Assembly: GCF_963924675.1 (NCBI RefSeq)
Contig: NW_027077446.1
Location: forward strand, 12,501 to 76,500
Length of the DNA stretch: 64,000 bases
Direction of reading: 5' to 3'
Origin: Phocoena phocoena
Taxonomy: Eukaryota > Chordata > Mammalia > Artiodactyla > Phocoenidae
This document shows, piece after piece, positions 12,289 through 25,450 of the stretch (the stretch's first letter is position 1; each line of letters opens with the position of its first letter). The notes below the pieces were generated by a model that saw nothing but the letters and a program-made list of their open reading frames with translations, did no database searches and was not told the DNA's origin. A program made the position numbers and the translations under genes.

Positions 12289-14575
12289 GATTAGGGGATG
12301 GTTTAGTGTAAGGCTTCGGGTAAGGGTTAGGGTTAGGGTTAGGTTTAGGGTTTGGGTTAGGGGACGGGGACGGTTTAGGGGACAGGTTAGGGTACGACAA
12401 CGGTTTAAGGTGAGCGTCCGTGTTAGGGTACGGGTTAGTGTTAGCCTACGGGTTAGGATTAGGGGACGGGTTAGGGTAAGGCTTCGGGTAAGGGTTAGGG
12501 TTAGGCTTAGGGTTAGGGTTAGTGTTAGGGTTAGGGTTAGGGTTAGGGAAGGGGACGGGGATGGTTTAGGGTACAGGTTAGTGTACGACAATGGTTTAGG
12601 GTGAGCGTACGTGTTAGGTTACGGGTTAGTGTTAGCGTACGGGTTAGGATTAGGGAACGGGTTAGGGTAAGGATTCGGGTAAGGTTTAGGGTTAGGGTTA
12701 GGGTTAGGAGACGGGGAAGGTTTAGGGGACAGGTTAGTGTATGACAACGGTTTAGGGTGAGCGTACGTGTTAGGGTACGGGTTAGTGTTAGTGTACGGGT
12801 TAGGTTTAGGGGACGGTTTAGTGTAAGGCTTCGGATAAGGTTTAGGGTTAGGGTTAGGATTAGGGTTAGGGTTAGGGGACAGGGATGGTTTAGGGGACAG
12901 CTTAGGGTACGACAACGTTATAGGGTGAGCGTACGTGTTAGGGTACGGGTTAGTGTTAGCGTACGGGTTAGGTTTAGGGGACGGTTTAGGGTAAGGCTTC
13001 GGATAAGGTTTAGGGTTAGGGTTAGGATTAGGGTTAGGGTTAGGGGACAGGGATGGTTTAGGGGACAGGTTAGGGTACGACAACGGTTGTGGTGAGCGTA
13101 CATGTAAGGGTACGGGTTAGTGTTAGCGTACGGGTTAGGATTAAGGGACGGGTTAGGTTAAGGCTTCAGGTAAGGGTTAGGGTTAGGGTTAGGGATAGGG
13201 TTAGGGTTAGGGGACGGCGACGGTTTAGGGGACAAGTTAGGGTACGACAACTGTTTAGGGTGAGTGTACGTGTTAGGGTACGGTTTAGTGTTAGCGTACG
13301 GGTTAGGATTACGGGACGGGTTAGGGTAAGGCTTCGGGTAAGGGTTAGACTTAGGGTTAGGGTTAGGTTTAGTGTTAGGGGACGGGGACGGTTTAGGGGA
13401 CAGGTTAGGGTACGACAACGGTTTAGGGTGAGCGTACGTGTTAGAGTACAGGTTAGTGTTAGCGTACGGGTTAGGATTAGGGGATGGGTTAGGGTAAGGC
13501 TTCGGGTAAGGGTTAGGGTTAGGGTTAGGGTTAGGGTTAGGGGACGGGGACGGGGACGGTTTAGAGGACAGGTTAGTGTACGACAACGGTTTAGGTTGAG
13601 CGTACGTGTTAGGGTACGGTTTAGTGTTAGCGTACGGGTTCGGATTAGGGGACGGGTTAGGGTAAGGCTTCTGGTAAGGTTTAGGGTTAGGGTTAGGGTT
13701 AGGGTTAGGGGACGGGTACAGTTTAGGGGACAGGTTAGGGTACGACAACGGTTTAGGGTGAGCGTAAGTGTTAGGGTACGGGTTCGTGTTAGCGTACGAT
13801 TTAGGATTAGAGGACGGATTAATGTAAGGCTTTGGGTAAGGGTTAGGGTTAGTGTTAGGGATAGGGGACGGGGACGGTTTAGGGGACAGGTTCGGGTACG
13901 ACAACGGTATAGCATGAGCGTACGTGTTAGGGTATGGGTTAGTGTTAGCGTACGGGTTAGGTTTAGGGGACGGTTTAGGGTAAGGCTTCGTATAAGGTTT
14001 AGGGTTAGGGTTAGGATTAGGGTTAGGGTTAGGGGACGGGGATGGTTTAGGGGACAGGTTAGGGTACGACAACGATTGTTGTGAGCGTACGTGTTAGGGA
14101 ACGGGTTAGTGTTAGCGTACGGGTTAGGATTAAGTGACGGGTTAGGTTAAGGCTTCAGGTAACGGTTAGGGTTAGGGTTAGGGTTAGGGTTAGGGTTAGG
14201 GGACGGCGACGGTTTAGGGGACAGGTTAGGGTACGACAACTGTTTAGGGTGAGTGTACGTGTTAGGGTACGGGTTAGTGTTAGCGTACGGGTTAGGATTA
14301 CGGGACGGGTTAGGGTAAGGCTTCGGGTAAGGGTTAGGGTTAGGGTTAGGGTTAGGGTTAGTGTTAGTGTTAGGGGACGGGGACGGTTTAGGGGACAGGT
14401 TAGGATATGACAACGGTTTAGGGTGAGTGTACGTGTTAGGGTACAGGTTATTGTTAGTGTACGGGTTAGGATTAGGGGACGGGTTACGGTAAGGCTTCGG
14501 GTAAGGGTTAGGGTTAGGGTTAGGTTTAGGGTTAGGGGACGGGGACGGTTTAGGGGACAGGTTAGGGTACGACAA
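12110..14575 (+). repeat. Higher-order repeat, first copy of a ~3.5-kb-offset duplication
   Basis: Recurs at 15621-18230. The offset is 3511 bp from about 12.1 kb, becomes 3667 bp near 13.5 kb through one extra 156-bp monomer in the second copy, and is about 3655 bp near 14.5 kb after a 12-bp (two hexamer) difference. Part of this segment (about 12.7-13.2 kb) has a third copy near 14.7-15.2 kb at an offset of 2014 bp. Confidence 0.75.
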
Positions 14576-15620
14576 CGGTTTAGGGTGAGCGTCCGTGTTA
14601 GGGTACGGGTTAGTGTTAGCCTACGGGTTAGGATTAGGGGACGGGTTAGGGTAAGGCTTCGGGTAAGGGTTAGGGTTAGGCTTAGGGTTAGGGTTAGTGT
14701 TAGGGTTAGGGTTAGGGTTAGGAGACGGGGAAGGTTTAGGGGACAGGTTAGTGTACGACAACGGTTTAGGGTGAGCGTACGTGTTAGGGTACGGGTTAGT
14801 GTTAGCGTACGGGTTAGGTTTAGGGGACGGTTTAGGGTAAGGCTTCGGATAAGGTTTAGGGTTAGGGTTAGGATTAGGGTTAGGGTTAGGGGACAGGGAT
14901 GGTTTAGGGGACAGGTTAGGGTACGACAACGTTATAGGGTGAGCGTACGTGTTAGGGTACGGGTTAGTGTTAGCGTACGGGTTAGGTTTAGGGGACGGTT
15001 TAGGGTAAGGCTTCGGATAAGGTTTAGGGTTAGGGTTAGGATTAGGGTTAGGGTTAGGGGACAGGGATGGTTTAGGGGACAGGTTAGGGTACGACTACGG
15101 TTGTGGTGAGCGTACATGTAAGGGTACGGGTTAGTGTTAGCGTACGGGTTAGGATTAAGGGACGGGTTAGGTTAAGGCTTCAGGTAAGGGTTAGGGTTAG
15201 GGTTAGGGATAGGGTTAGGGTTAGGGGACGGCGACGGTAGAGGGGACAGGTTAGGGTACGACAACTGTTTAGGGTGAGTGTACGTGTTAGGGTACGGTTT
15301 AGTGTTAGCGTACGGGTTAGGATTACGGGACGGGTTAGGGTAAGGCTTCGGGTAAGGGTTAGACTTAGGGTTAGGGTTAGGTTTAGTGTTAGGGGACGGG
15401 GACGGTTTAGGGGACAGGTTAGTGTACGACAACGGTTTAGGGTGAGCGTACGTGTTAGAGTACAGGTTAGTGTTAGCGTACGGGTTAGGATTAGGGGATG
15501 GGTTAGCGTAAGGCTTCGGGTAAGGGTTAGGGTTAGGGTTAGGGTTAGGGGACGGGGACGGTTTAGGGGTCAGGTTAGGGTACGACAACGGTTTAGGGTG
15601 AGCGTACGTGTTAGGGTATG

Positions 15621-18230
15621 TGTTAGTGTTAGCGTACCAGTTAGGATTAGGGGACGGGTTTGGGTAAGGCTTCGGGTAAGTGTTAGGGTTAGGGTTAGGG
15701 ATAGGGGCGGGGATGGTTTAGGGTACAGGTTAGGGTACGACAATGGTTTAGGGTGAGCGTACGTGTTAGGGTACGGGTTAGGGTTAGCGTACGGGTTAGG
15801 ATTAGGGGATGGTTTAGTGTAAGGCTTCGGGTAAGGGTTAGGGTTAGGGTTAGGTTTAGGGTTTGGGTTAGGGGACGGGGACGGTTTAGGGGACAGGTTA
15901 GGGTACGACAACGGTTTAGGGTGAGCGTCCGTGTTAGGGTACGGGTTAGTGTTAGCCTACGGGTTAGGATTAGGGGACGGGTTAGGGTAAGGCTTCGGGT
16001 AAGGGTTAGGGTTAGGCTTAGGGTTAGGGTTAGTGTTAGGGTTAGGGTTAGGGTTAGGGAAGGGGACGGGGATGGTTTAGGGTACAGGTTAGTGTACGAC
16101 AATGGTTTAGGGTGAGCGTACGTGTTAGGTTACGGGTTAGTGTTAGCGTACGGGTTAGGATTAGGGAACGGGTTAGGGTAAGGATTCGGGTAAGGTTTAG
16201 GGTTAGGGTTAGGGTTAGGAGACGTGGAAGGTTTAGGGGACAGGTTAGTGTACGACAACTGTTTAGGGTGAGCGTACGTGTTAGGGTACGGATTAGTGTT
16301 AGTGTACGGGTTAGGTTTAGGGGACGGTTTAGGGTAAGGCTTCGGATAAGGTTTAGGGTTAGGGTTAGGATTAGGGTTAGGGTTAGGGGACAGGGATGGT
16401 TTAGGGGACAGGTTAGGGTACGACAACGTTATAGGGTGAGCGTACGTGTTAGGGTACGGGTTAGTGTTAGCGTACGGGTTAGGTTTAGGGGACGGTTTAG
16501 GGTAAGGCTTCGGATAAGGTTTAGGGTTAGGGTTAGGATTAGGGTTAGGGTTAGGGGACAGGGATGGTTTAGGGGACAGGTTAGGGTACGACAACGGTTG
16601 TGGTGAGCGTACATGTAAGGGTACGGGTTAGTGTTAGCGTACGGGTTAGGATTAAGGGACGGGTTAGGTTAAGGCTTCAGGTAAGGGTTAGGGTTAGGGT
16701 TAGGGATAGGGTTAGGGTTAGGGGACGGCGACGGTTTAGGGGACAGGTTAGGGTACGACAACTGTTTAGGGTGAGTGTACGTGTTAGGGTACGGTTTAGT
16801 GTTAGCGTACGGGTTAGGATTACGGGACGGGTTAGGGTAAGGCTTCGGGTAAGTGTTAGACTTAGGGTTAGGGTTAGGTTTAGTGTTAGGGGACGGGGAC
16901 GGTTTAGGGGACAGGTTAGGGTACGACAACGGTTTAGGGTGAGCGTACGTGTTAGAGTACAGGTTAGTGTTAGCGTACGGGTTAGGATTAGGGGATGGGT
17001 TAGGGTAAGGCTTCGGGTAAGGGTTAGGGTTAGGGTTAGGGTTAGGGGACGGGGACGGTTTAGGGGTCAGGTTAGGGTACGACAACGGTTTAGGGTGAGC
17101 ATACGTGTTAGGGTATGGGTTAGTGTCAGCCTACGGGTTAGGATTAGGGGACGGGTTAGGGTAAGGCTTCGGGTAAGGGTTAGGTTTAGGGTTAGGGTTA
17201 GGGTTAGGGGACGGGGACGGGGACGGTTTAGAGGACAGGTTAGTGTACGACAACGGTTTAGGTTGAGCGTACGTGTTAGGGTACGGTTTAGTGTTAGCGT
17301 ACGGGTTCGGATTAGGGGACGGGTTAGGGTAAGGCTTCTGGTAAGGTTTAGGGTTAGGGTTAGGGTTAGGGTTAGGGGACGGGTACAGTTTAGGGGACAG
17401 GTTAGGGTACGACAACGGTTTAGGGTGAGCGTAAGTGTTAGGGTACGGGTTCGTGTTAGCGTACGATTTAGGATTAGAGGACGGATTAATGTAAGGCTTT
17501 GGGTAAGGGTTAGGGTTAGTGTTAGGGATAGGGGACGGGGACGGTTTAGGGGACAGGTTCGGGTACGACAACGGTATAGCATGAGCGTACGTGTTAGGGT
17601 ATGGGTTAGTGTTAGCGTACGGGTTAGGTTTAGGGGACGGTTTAGGGTAAGGCTTCGTATAAGGTTTAGGGTTAGGGTTAGGATTAGGGTTAGGGTTAGG
17701 GGACGGGGATGGTTTAGGGGACAGGTTAGGGTACGACAACGATTGTTGTGAGCGTACGTGTTAGGGAACGGGTTAGTGTTAGCGTACGGGTTAGGATTAA
17801 GTGACGGGTTAGGTTAAGGCTTCAGGTAACGGTTAGGGTTAGGGTTAGGGTTAGGGTTAGGGTTAGGGGACGGCGACGGTTTAGGGGACAGGTTAGGGTA
17901 CGACAACTGTTTAGGGTGAGTGTACGTGTTAGGGTACGGGTTAGTGTTAGCGTACGGGTTAGGATTACGGGACGGGTTAGGGTAAGGCTTCGGGTAAGGG
18001 TTAGGGTTAGGGTTAGGGTTAGTGTTAGGGGACGGGGACGGTTTAGGGGACAGGTTAGGATATGACAACGGTTTAGGGTGAGCGTACGTGTTAGGGTACA
18101 GGTTATTGTTAGTGTACGGGTTAGGATTAGGGGACGGGTTACGGTAAGGCTTCGGGTAAGGGTTAGGGTTAGGGTTAGGTTTAGGGTTAGGGGACGGGGA
18201 CGGTTTAGGGGACAGGTTAGGGTACGACAA
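15621..18230 (+). repeat. Higher-order repeat, second copy with one inserted monomer
   Basis: Matches 12110-14575 variant by variant. An additional 156-bp monomer lies at roughly 17.04-17.20 kb. Near 18230 the sequence switches to variants otherwise seen at 7.7 kb and 8.1 kb, so the right end is a recombination joint rather than gradual decay. Confidence 0.75.
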
Positions 18231-18568
18231 CGGTTTATGGTGAGCGTACGTGTTAGGCTACGGGTTAGTGTTAGCGTACGGGTTAGGATTAGGGGACGGG
18301 TTAGGGTAATGCTTCGGGTAAGGGTTAGGGTTAGAGTTATGGTTAGGGTTAGGGGACGGGGACGGTTTAGGGGACAGTTTAGGGCACGACAACGGTTTAG
18401 GGTGAGCGTTCGTGTTAGGGTATGGATTAGTGTTAGCGTTCGGGTAAGGATTAGGGGACGGGTTAGGGTAAGGCTTCCTGTAAGGGTTCGGGTTAGGGTT
18501 AGGTTTAGGGTTAGGGTTAGGGGACGGTGACGGTTTAGGGGCAGGTTAGGGTACGACAACGGTTTAGG

Positions 18569-19201
18569 GTGAGCGTACATGTTAGGCTACGGGTTACTGT
18601 TAGCGTACGGGTTAGGATTAGGGGACGGATTAGGATAAGGCTTCGGGTAAGTGTTAGGTTTAGGATTAGGGTTAGGGTTAGGGTACGGGGACGGTTTAGG
18701 GGACAGGTTACGGTACGACAACGGTTTAGAGTGAGCGGACGTGTTAGGGTATGGTTTAGTGTAAGCGTACGGGTTAGGATTAGGGGACGGGTTAGGGTAA
18801 GGCTTCGGGTAAGGGTTAGGGTTAGGGTTAGGGTTAGGTTTAGTGTTAGGGGACGGGGACGGTTTAGGGGACAGGTTAGCGTACGACAACGGTTTAGGGT
18901 GAGCGTATGTGTTAGGGTACGAGTTAGTGTTAGCGTATGTGTTAGTATTACGGGACGAGTTAGCGTAAGGCTTCAGGTAAGGATTAGGGTTAGGGTTAGG
19001 GTTAGGGGACGGGGACGGTTTAGGGGACAGGTTAGGGTACGACAACGGTTTAGGGTGAGCGTACGTGTTAGACTACGCGTTAGTGTTAGCGTACAGGTTA
19101 GGAGTAGGGGACGGGTTAGGGTAAGGCTTCGGGTAAGGGTTAGGGTTAGGGTTAGGGTTAGGGGACGGGGACGGTTTAGGGGACAGGTTAGTATACGATA
19201 A
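18569..19201 (+). repeat. Third copy of the 8381/11289 block
   Basis: Four monomers here repeat the variant series found at 8381-9013 and 11289-11921, including a monomer opening with a CTACGGGTTACTG variant and one with GTATTACGGGACGAG. It sits outside the 2908-bp duplication and just right of the mosaic joint near 18230, showing the block was moved or copied by a separate event. Confidence 0.8.
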
Positions 19202-22200
19202 CGGTTTAGGGTGAGCGTACGTGTTAGGGTATGGGTGAGTGTTAGCGTACGGGTTAGGCTTATGAGATGGGTTAGGGTAAGGCTTCTGGTAAGGGTTAGT
19301 GTTAGGGTTAGGGTTAGGGTTAGGGATAGGGGACGGGGATGGTTTAGGGTACAGGTTAGGGTACGACAATGGTTTAGGGTGAGCGTACGTGTTAGGTTAC
19401 GGGTTAGTGTTAGCGTACGGGTTAGGATTAGAGAACGGGTTAGGGTAAGGATTCGGGTAAGGTTTAGGGTTAGGGTTAGGGTTAGGAGACGGGGAAGGTT
19501 TAAGGGACAGGTTAGTGTACGACAACGGTTTAGGGTGAGCGTATATGTTAGGTTACGGTTTAGTGTTAGTGTACGGGTTAGGATTAGGGGACGGGTTACG
19601 GTAAGGCTTCGGGTAAAGGTTAGGTTTAGGGTTAGGGTTAGGGTTAGGGTTAGGGGACGGGGAAGGTTTAGGGGACAGGTTAGGGTACGACAACGGTTTA
19701 GGGTGAGCGTACGTGTTAGGGTACGGTTTAGTGTTAGCGTACGGGTTAGGATTAGGGGATGGGTTAGGGTAAGGCTTCGGGTAAGGGTTAGGTTTAGGGT
19801 TAGGGTTAGGGGCGGGGATGGTTTAGGGGACAGGTTAGGGTACGAAAACGGTTTAGGGTGAGCGTACGTGTTAGGCTATGGGTTAGTGTTAGCGTACGGG
19901 TTAGGATTAGGGCACGGGTTAGGGTACGGCTTCGGGTAAGGGTTAGGGTTAGGGTTAGGGTTAGGGTTAGAGGACGGGGACTGTTTAGGGGACAGGTTAG
20001 GCTACGACAAAGGTTTAGGGTGACCACACGTGTTAGGGTACGGGTTAGTGTTAGCCTACGGGTTAGGATTATGGGACGGGTTAGGGTAAGGCTTCGGGTA
20101 AGGGTTAGGGTTAGGGTTAGGTTTAGGGTTAGGGCACGGGGACGGGGACGGTTTAGGGGACAGGTTAGTGTACGACAATGGTTTAGGGTGAGCGTACGTG
20201 TTAGGGTACGGTTTATTGTTAGCGTACGGGTTAGAATTAGGGGACGGGTTAGGGTAAGGCTTCGAGTAAGGTTTAGGGTTAGGGTTAGGGTTAGGGTTAG
20301 GGTTAGGGGACGGGTAAAGTTTAGGGGACAGGTTAGGGTACGACAACAGTTTAGGGTGAGCGTACGTGTTAGGGTACGGGTTACTGTTATCGTATGGGTT
20401 AGGATTAGGGGACGGGTTAGGGTAAGGCTTCGGGTAAGGGTTAGGTTTAGGGTTAGGGTTAGGGTTAGGGGACGGGGACGGTTTAGGGGACAGGTTAGGG
20501 TACGACAGCGGTTTAGGGTGAGCGTACGTGTTAGTGTACGGGTTAGTTTTAGCGTATGGGTTAGGTTTATGGGACGGGTTAGTGTAAGGCTTCGGGTAAG
20601 GGTTAGGGTTAGGGTTAGGGTTAGGGTTAGGGTTAGGGAACGGGGACGGTTTAGGGGACAGGTTAGGGTACGACAACGGTTTAGGGTGAGCGTACGTGTT
20701 AGGGTATGGGTTAGAGTTAGCATACGGGTTAGGATTAGGGGACGGATTAGTGTAATGTTTCGGGTAAGGGTTAGGGTTAGGGTTAGGGTTAGGGTTAGGG
20801 GACGGGGACGGTTTAGGGGACAGGTTAGGGCACGACAACGGTTTTGGGTGAGCGTACGTGTTAGGGTTTGGATTAGTGTTTGCGTTCGGGTAAGGATTAG
20901 GGGACGGGTTAGTGTAAGGGTTCGGGTAAGGGTTCGGGTTAGGGTTAGGGTTAGCGTTAGGGTTAGGTTTAGGGGACGGGGAGGGTTTAGGGGACAGGTT
21001 AGGGTACGACAACGGTTTAGGGTGAGCGTATGTGTTAGGGTACGGTTTAGTGTTAGCGTACGGGTTAGGATTAGGGGACGGTTTAGGGTAAGGCTTCGGG
21101 TAAGGATTATGGTTAGGGTTAGGGTTAGGGTTAGTGTTAGGGAACGGGGACGGTTTAGGGGACAGGTTAGGGTACGACAACGGTTTATGGTGAGCGTACG
21201 TGTTAGGCTATGGGTTAGTGTTAGCGTACGGGTTAGGATTAGGGGAGGTGTTAGGGTAAGGCTTAGGGTAAGGGTTAGGGTTAGGGTTAGGGTTAGGGGA
21301 CTGGGATGGTTTAGGGGACAGGTTAGGGTACGACAACGGTTTAGGGTGAGCGTACGTGTTAGGGTACGAAGTAGTGTTAGCATACGTGTTAGTATTAGGG
21401 GACGGGTTAGGGTAAGGCTTTGGGTAAGGGTTAGGGTTAGGGTTAGGGTTAGGGGACGGGGACGGTTTAGGGGACAGGTTAGGGTACGACAACGGTTTAG
21501 GGTGAGCGTACGTGTTAGCGTACGGGTTAGTGTTAGCGTACGGTTTAGGATTAGGGGACGGGTTAGGGTAAGGCTTCAGGTAAGGGTTAGGGTTAGGGTT
21601 AGGGTTAGGGTTAGGGTTAGGGAACGGGGACGGTTTAGGGTACAGGTTATGGTACGACATCGGTTTAGCGTGAGCGTACGTGTTAGGGTACGGGTTAGAG
21701 TTAGCATACGGAGTAGGATTAGGGGACGGTTTAGGGTAATGCTTCGGGTAAGGGTTAGGGTTAGGGTTAGGTTTAGGGTTAGGGGACGGGGACAGGGAAG
21801 GTTTAGGGGACAGGTTAGGGCACGACAACGGTTTTGGGTGAGCGTACGTGTTAGGGTATGGATTTCTGTTAGCGTTCGGGTAAGGATTAGGGGACGGGTT
21901 AGGGTAAGGCTTCGGGTAAGGGTTCGGGTTAGGGTTAGGGTTAGGGTTAGTGTTAGAGGACGGTGACGGTTTAGGGGACAGGTTAAGGTACGACAACGGT
22001 TTAGGGTGAGCGTCCGTGTTAGGGTACGGGTTAGTGTTAGCTTACGGGTTAGGATTAGGGGACGGGTTAGGGTAAGGCTTTGGGTAAGGGTTCGGGTTAG
22101 GGTTAGGGTTAGGGGACGGGGACGGGGACGGTTTAGGGGACAGGTTAGAGTACGACAACAGTTTAGGGTGAGCGTACGTGTTAGGGTACGTGTTAGTGTT

Positions 22201-25099
22201 AGCGTACGGGTTATTATTAGGGGACGGGTTAGGGTAAGGCTTCGGGTAAGGGTTAGGGTTAGGGTTAGGGTTAGGGTTAGGGGACTGGGACGGTTTAGAG
22301 GACAGGTTAGGGTATGACAACGGTTTAGGGTGAGCGTACGTGTTAGGGTAAGGGTTAGGGTTAGCGTACGGGTTAGGATTAGGGGATGGGTTAGTGTAAG
22401 GCTTCGGGTAAGGGTTAGGGTTAGGGTTAGGGTTAGGGATAGGGGACGGGGATGGTTTAGGGTACTGGTTAGGGTACGACAATGGTTTAGGGTGAGCGTA
22501 CGTGTTAGGGTACGGGTTAGGGTTAGCGTACGGGTTAGGATTAGGGGATGGGTTAGAGTAAGGCTTCGGGTAAGGCTTAGGGTTAGGGTTAGGGTTAGGG
22601 ATAGGGGACGGCGACGGTTTAGGGGACAGGTTAGGGTACGACAACGGTTTAGGGTGAGCGTACGTGTTAGGGTACGGGTTAGTGTTAGCGTACGGGTTAG
22701 GATTGGGGACGGGTTAGGGTAAGGCTTCGGGTAAGGGTTCGGGTTAGGTTTAGGTTTAGGGTTAGGGGACGGTGACGGTTTAGGGGAGAGGTTAGGGTAC
22801 GACAACGGTTTAGGGTGAGCGTACGTGATAGGGTACGGGTTAGTGTTAGCGTACGGGTTAGGATTAGGGGACGGGTTAGGGTAAGGCTTCGGGTAAGGGT
22901 TAGGGTTAGGGTTAGGGTTAGGGATAGGGGACGGGGATGGTTTAGGGTACAGGTTAGGGTACGACAATGGTTTAGAATGAGCGTACGTGTTAGGGTACGG
23001 GTTAGGGTTAGCGTACGGGTTAGGATTAGGGGATGGGTTAGTGTTAGGCTTCGGGTAAGGGTTAGGGTTAGGGTTAGGGTTAGGAATAGGGGACGGGGAT
23101 GGTTTAGGGTACAGGTTAGGGTACGACAATGGTTTAGAGTGAGCGTACGTGTTAGGGTACGGGTTAGTGTTAGCGTATGGGTTAGGTTTAGGGTACGGTT
23201 TAGTGTAAGGCTTCGGGTAAGGGTTAGGGTTAGGGTTAGGTTTAGGGGATGGGGATGTTTTAGGGGACAGGTTAGGGTACGACAACGGTTTAGGGTGAGC
23301 GTACGTGTTAGGGTACGGGTTAGTGTTAGCGTACGGTTTAGGATTAGAGGACGGGTTAGGGTAAGGCTTCGGGTAAGGCTTAGGGTTAGGGTTAGGGTTA
23401 GGGTTAGGGTTAGGAGACGGGGACGGTTTAGGGGACAGGTTAGTGTACGACAACGGATTAGGGTGTGCATATGTGTTAGGGTACCCTTTAGTGTTAGCGT
23501 ACGGGTTAGAATTAGGGGACGGGTTACGGTAAGGCTTCGGGTAAGGGTTAGGGTTAGGGTTAGGTTTAGGGTTAGGGGACGAGGACGGTTTAGAGGAGGG
23601 GTTAGGGTACGACAACGGTTTAGGGTGAGCGTACGTTTTAGGGTACGGTTTACTGTTAGCGTATGGTTTAGGATTAGGGGACGGGTTAGTGTAAGGCTTT
23701 GGGTAAGTGTTAGGGTTAGGGTTAGGGTTAAGGGACGGGGTCGGTTTAGGGGACAGGTTAGGGTACGACAACGGTTTAGGGTGAGCGTACGTGTTAGGGT
23801 ACGGGTTCGTGTTAGCGTACGGGTTAGGATTAGGGGACGGGTTAGTGTAAGGCTTCGGGTACGTGTTAGGGTTAGGGTTAGGGTTAGGGTTAGGGGACGG
23901 GGACGGTTTAGGGGACAGGTTAGTGTTCGACAACGGTTTAAGGTGAGCATACGTGTTAGGGTACGGGTTAGTGTTAGCCAACGGGTTAGAATTAGGGGAC
24001 GGGTTAGTGTAAGGCTTCGGGTAAGGGTTAGGGTTAGGGTTAGGGTTAGGGGACGGGGACGGTTTAGGGGACAGGTTAGGATACGAGAACGGATTAGGGT
24101 GAGCGTACGTGTTAGGGTACGGGTTAGTGTTATCGTATGGGTTAGGATTAGGGGACTGGTTACGGTAAGGCTTCGGGTAAGGGTTAGGGTTAGGGTTAGG
24201 GTTAGGGTTAGGGGTAGGGGACGGGGACGGTGTAGGGGACAGGTTAGGGTACGACAACGGTTTAGGGTGAGCGTATGTGTTAGGGTACGGGTTAGTGTTA
24301 GCGTACGGGTTAGGATTAGGGGACGGGTTAGGGTAAGGCTTCGGGTAAGGGTTAGGGTTAGGGTTAGGGTTAGGGTTAGGGAACGGGGACGGTTTAGGGG
24401 AAAGGTTAGTGTACGACAATGGTTTAGGGTGAGCGTACGTGTTAGGGTACAGGTTAGAGTTAGCATGAGGGTTAGGATTAGGGGACGGTTTAGGGTAAGG
24501 CTTCGGGTTAGGGTTCGGGTTAGGGTTAGGGTTAGGGTTAGGGTTAGTGGACGGAGACGGTTTAGGGGACAGGTTAGTGTACGACAACGGTTTAGGGTGA
24601 GCGTACGTGTTAGGATACGGGTTAGTGTTAGCGTACGGATTAGGATTAGGGGACGTGTTAGGGTAAGGCTTCGGGTAAGGGTTAGGGTTAGGGTTAGGGT
24701 TAGGGGACGGGGACGGTTTAGGGGACATGTTAGGGTACGACAACAATTTAAGGTGAGCGTACGTGTTAGGGTAAGGGATAGTGTTAGTGTACGGGTTAGG
24801 ATTAGGGGACGGGTTAGTGTAAGGCTTCGGGTAAGGGTTAGGGTTAGGGTTAGGGTTAGGGTTAGGGTTAGGTTTAGGGTTAGGGTTAGGGGATGCGGAC
24901 GGTTTATTGGACAGGTTAGGGTACGACAATGGTTTAGGGTGAGCGTACGTGTTAGGGTACGGGTTAGTTTTAGCATACAGTTTAGGATTAGGGGATGGGT
25001 TAGGGTAAGGCTTCGGGTAAGGGCTATGTTTAGGGTTAGGGTTAGGGTTAGGGTTAGGGTTAGGGGGTGGGAACGGTTTAGGGGACAGGTTACGTTATG

Positions 25100-25450
25100 A
25101 CAACGGTTTACGATGAGCGTACGTGTTACGGTACGTGTTACTCTTAGCGTACGGGTTAGGATTAGGAGACGGGTTAGCGTAAGGCTTAGGCTAAGGGCTA
25201 GGGTTAGGGCTTGGGTTAGGGTTAGAGGACAGTGACAGTTTAGGGGACAGGTTAGTGTACGACATGGGTTTAGGTTAAGCGTACGTGTTTGGGTACTGGT
25301 TAGTGTTAGGGCACGGGTTAGGTTTAGGGCACGGGTTATGGTAAGGCTGCGGGTAACGTTTACTTTAGGGTTGGGGTTAGGGTTAGAGGACAGGGACGGT
25401 TTAGTGGATAGGCTAGGGTACGACTAGGTTTAGGTTTAGCGTACATGTTA
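25100..25450 (+). repeat. Diverged patch in the telomere-like array
   Basis: Hexamer phase and anchors are still recognisable, but substitutions are much denser (GGCTTAGG, GGGCTTGGG, GACATGGG and GACTAGG in place of standard slots). It separates the left, well homogenised part from the right part, which has its own local periods. Confidence 0.6.
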
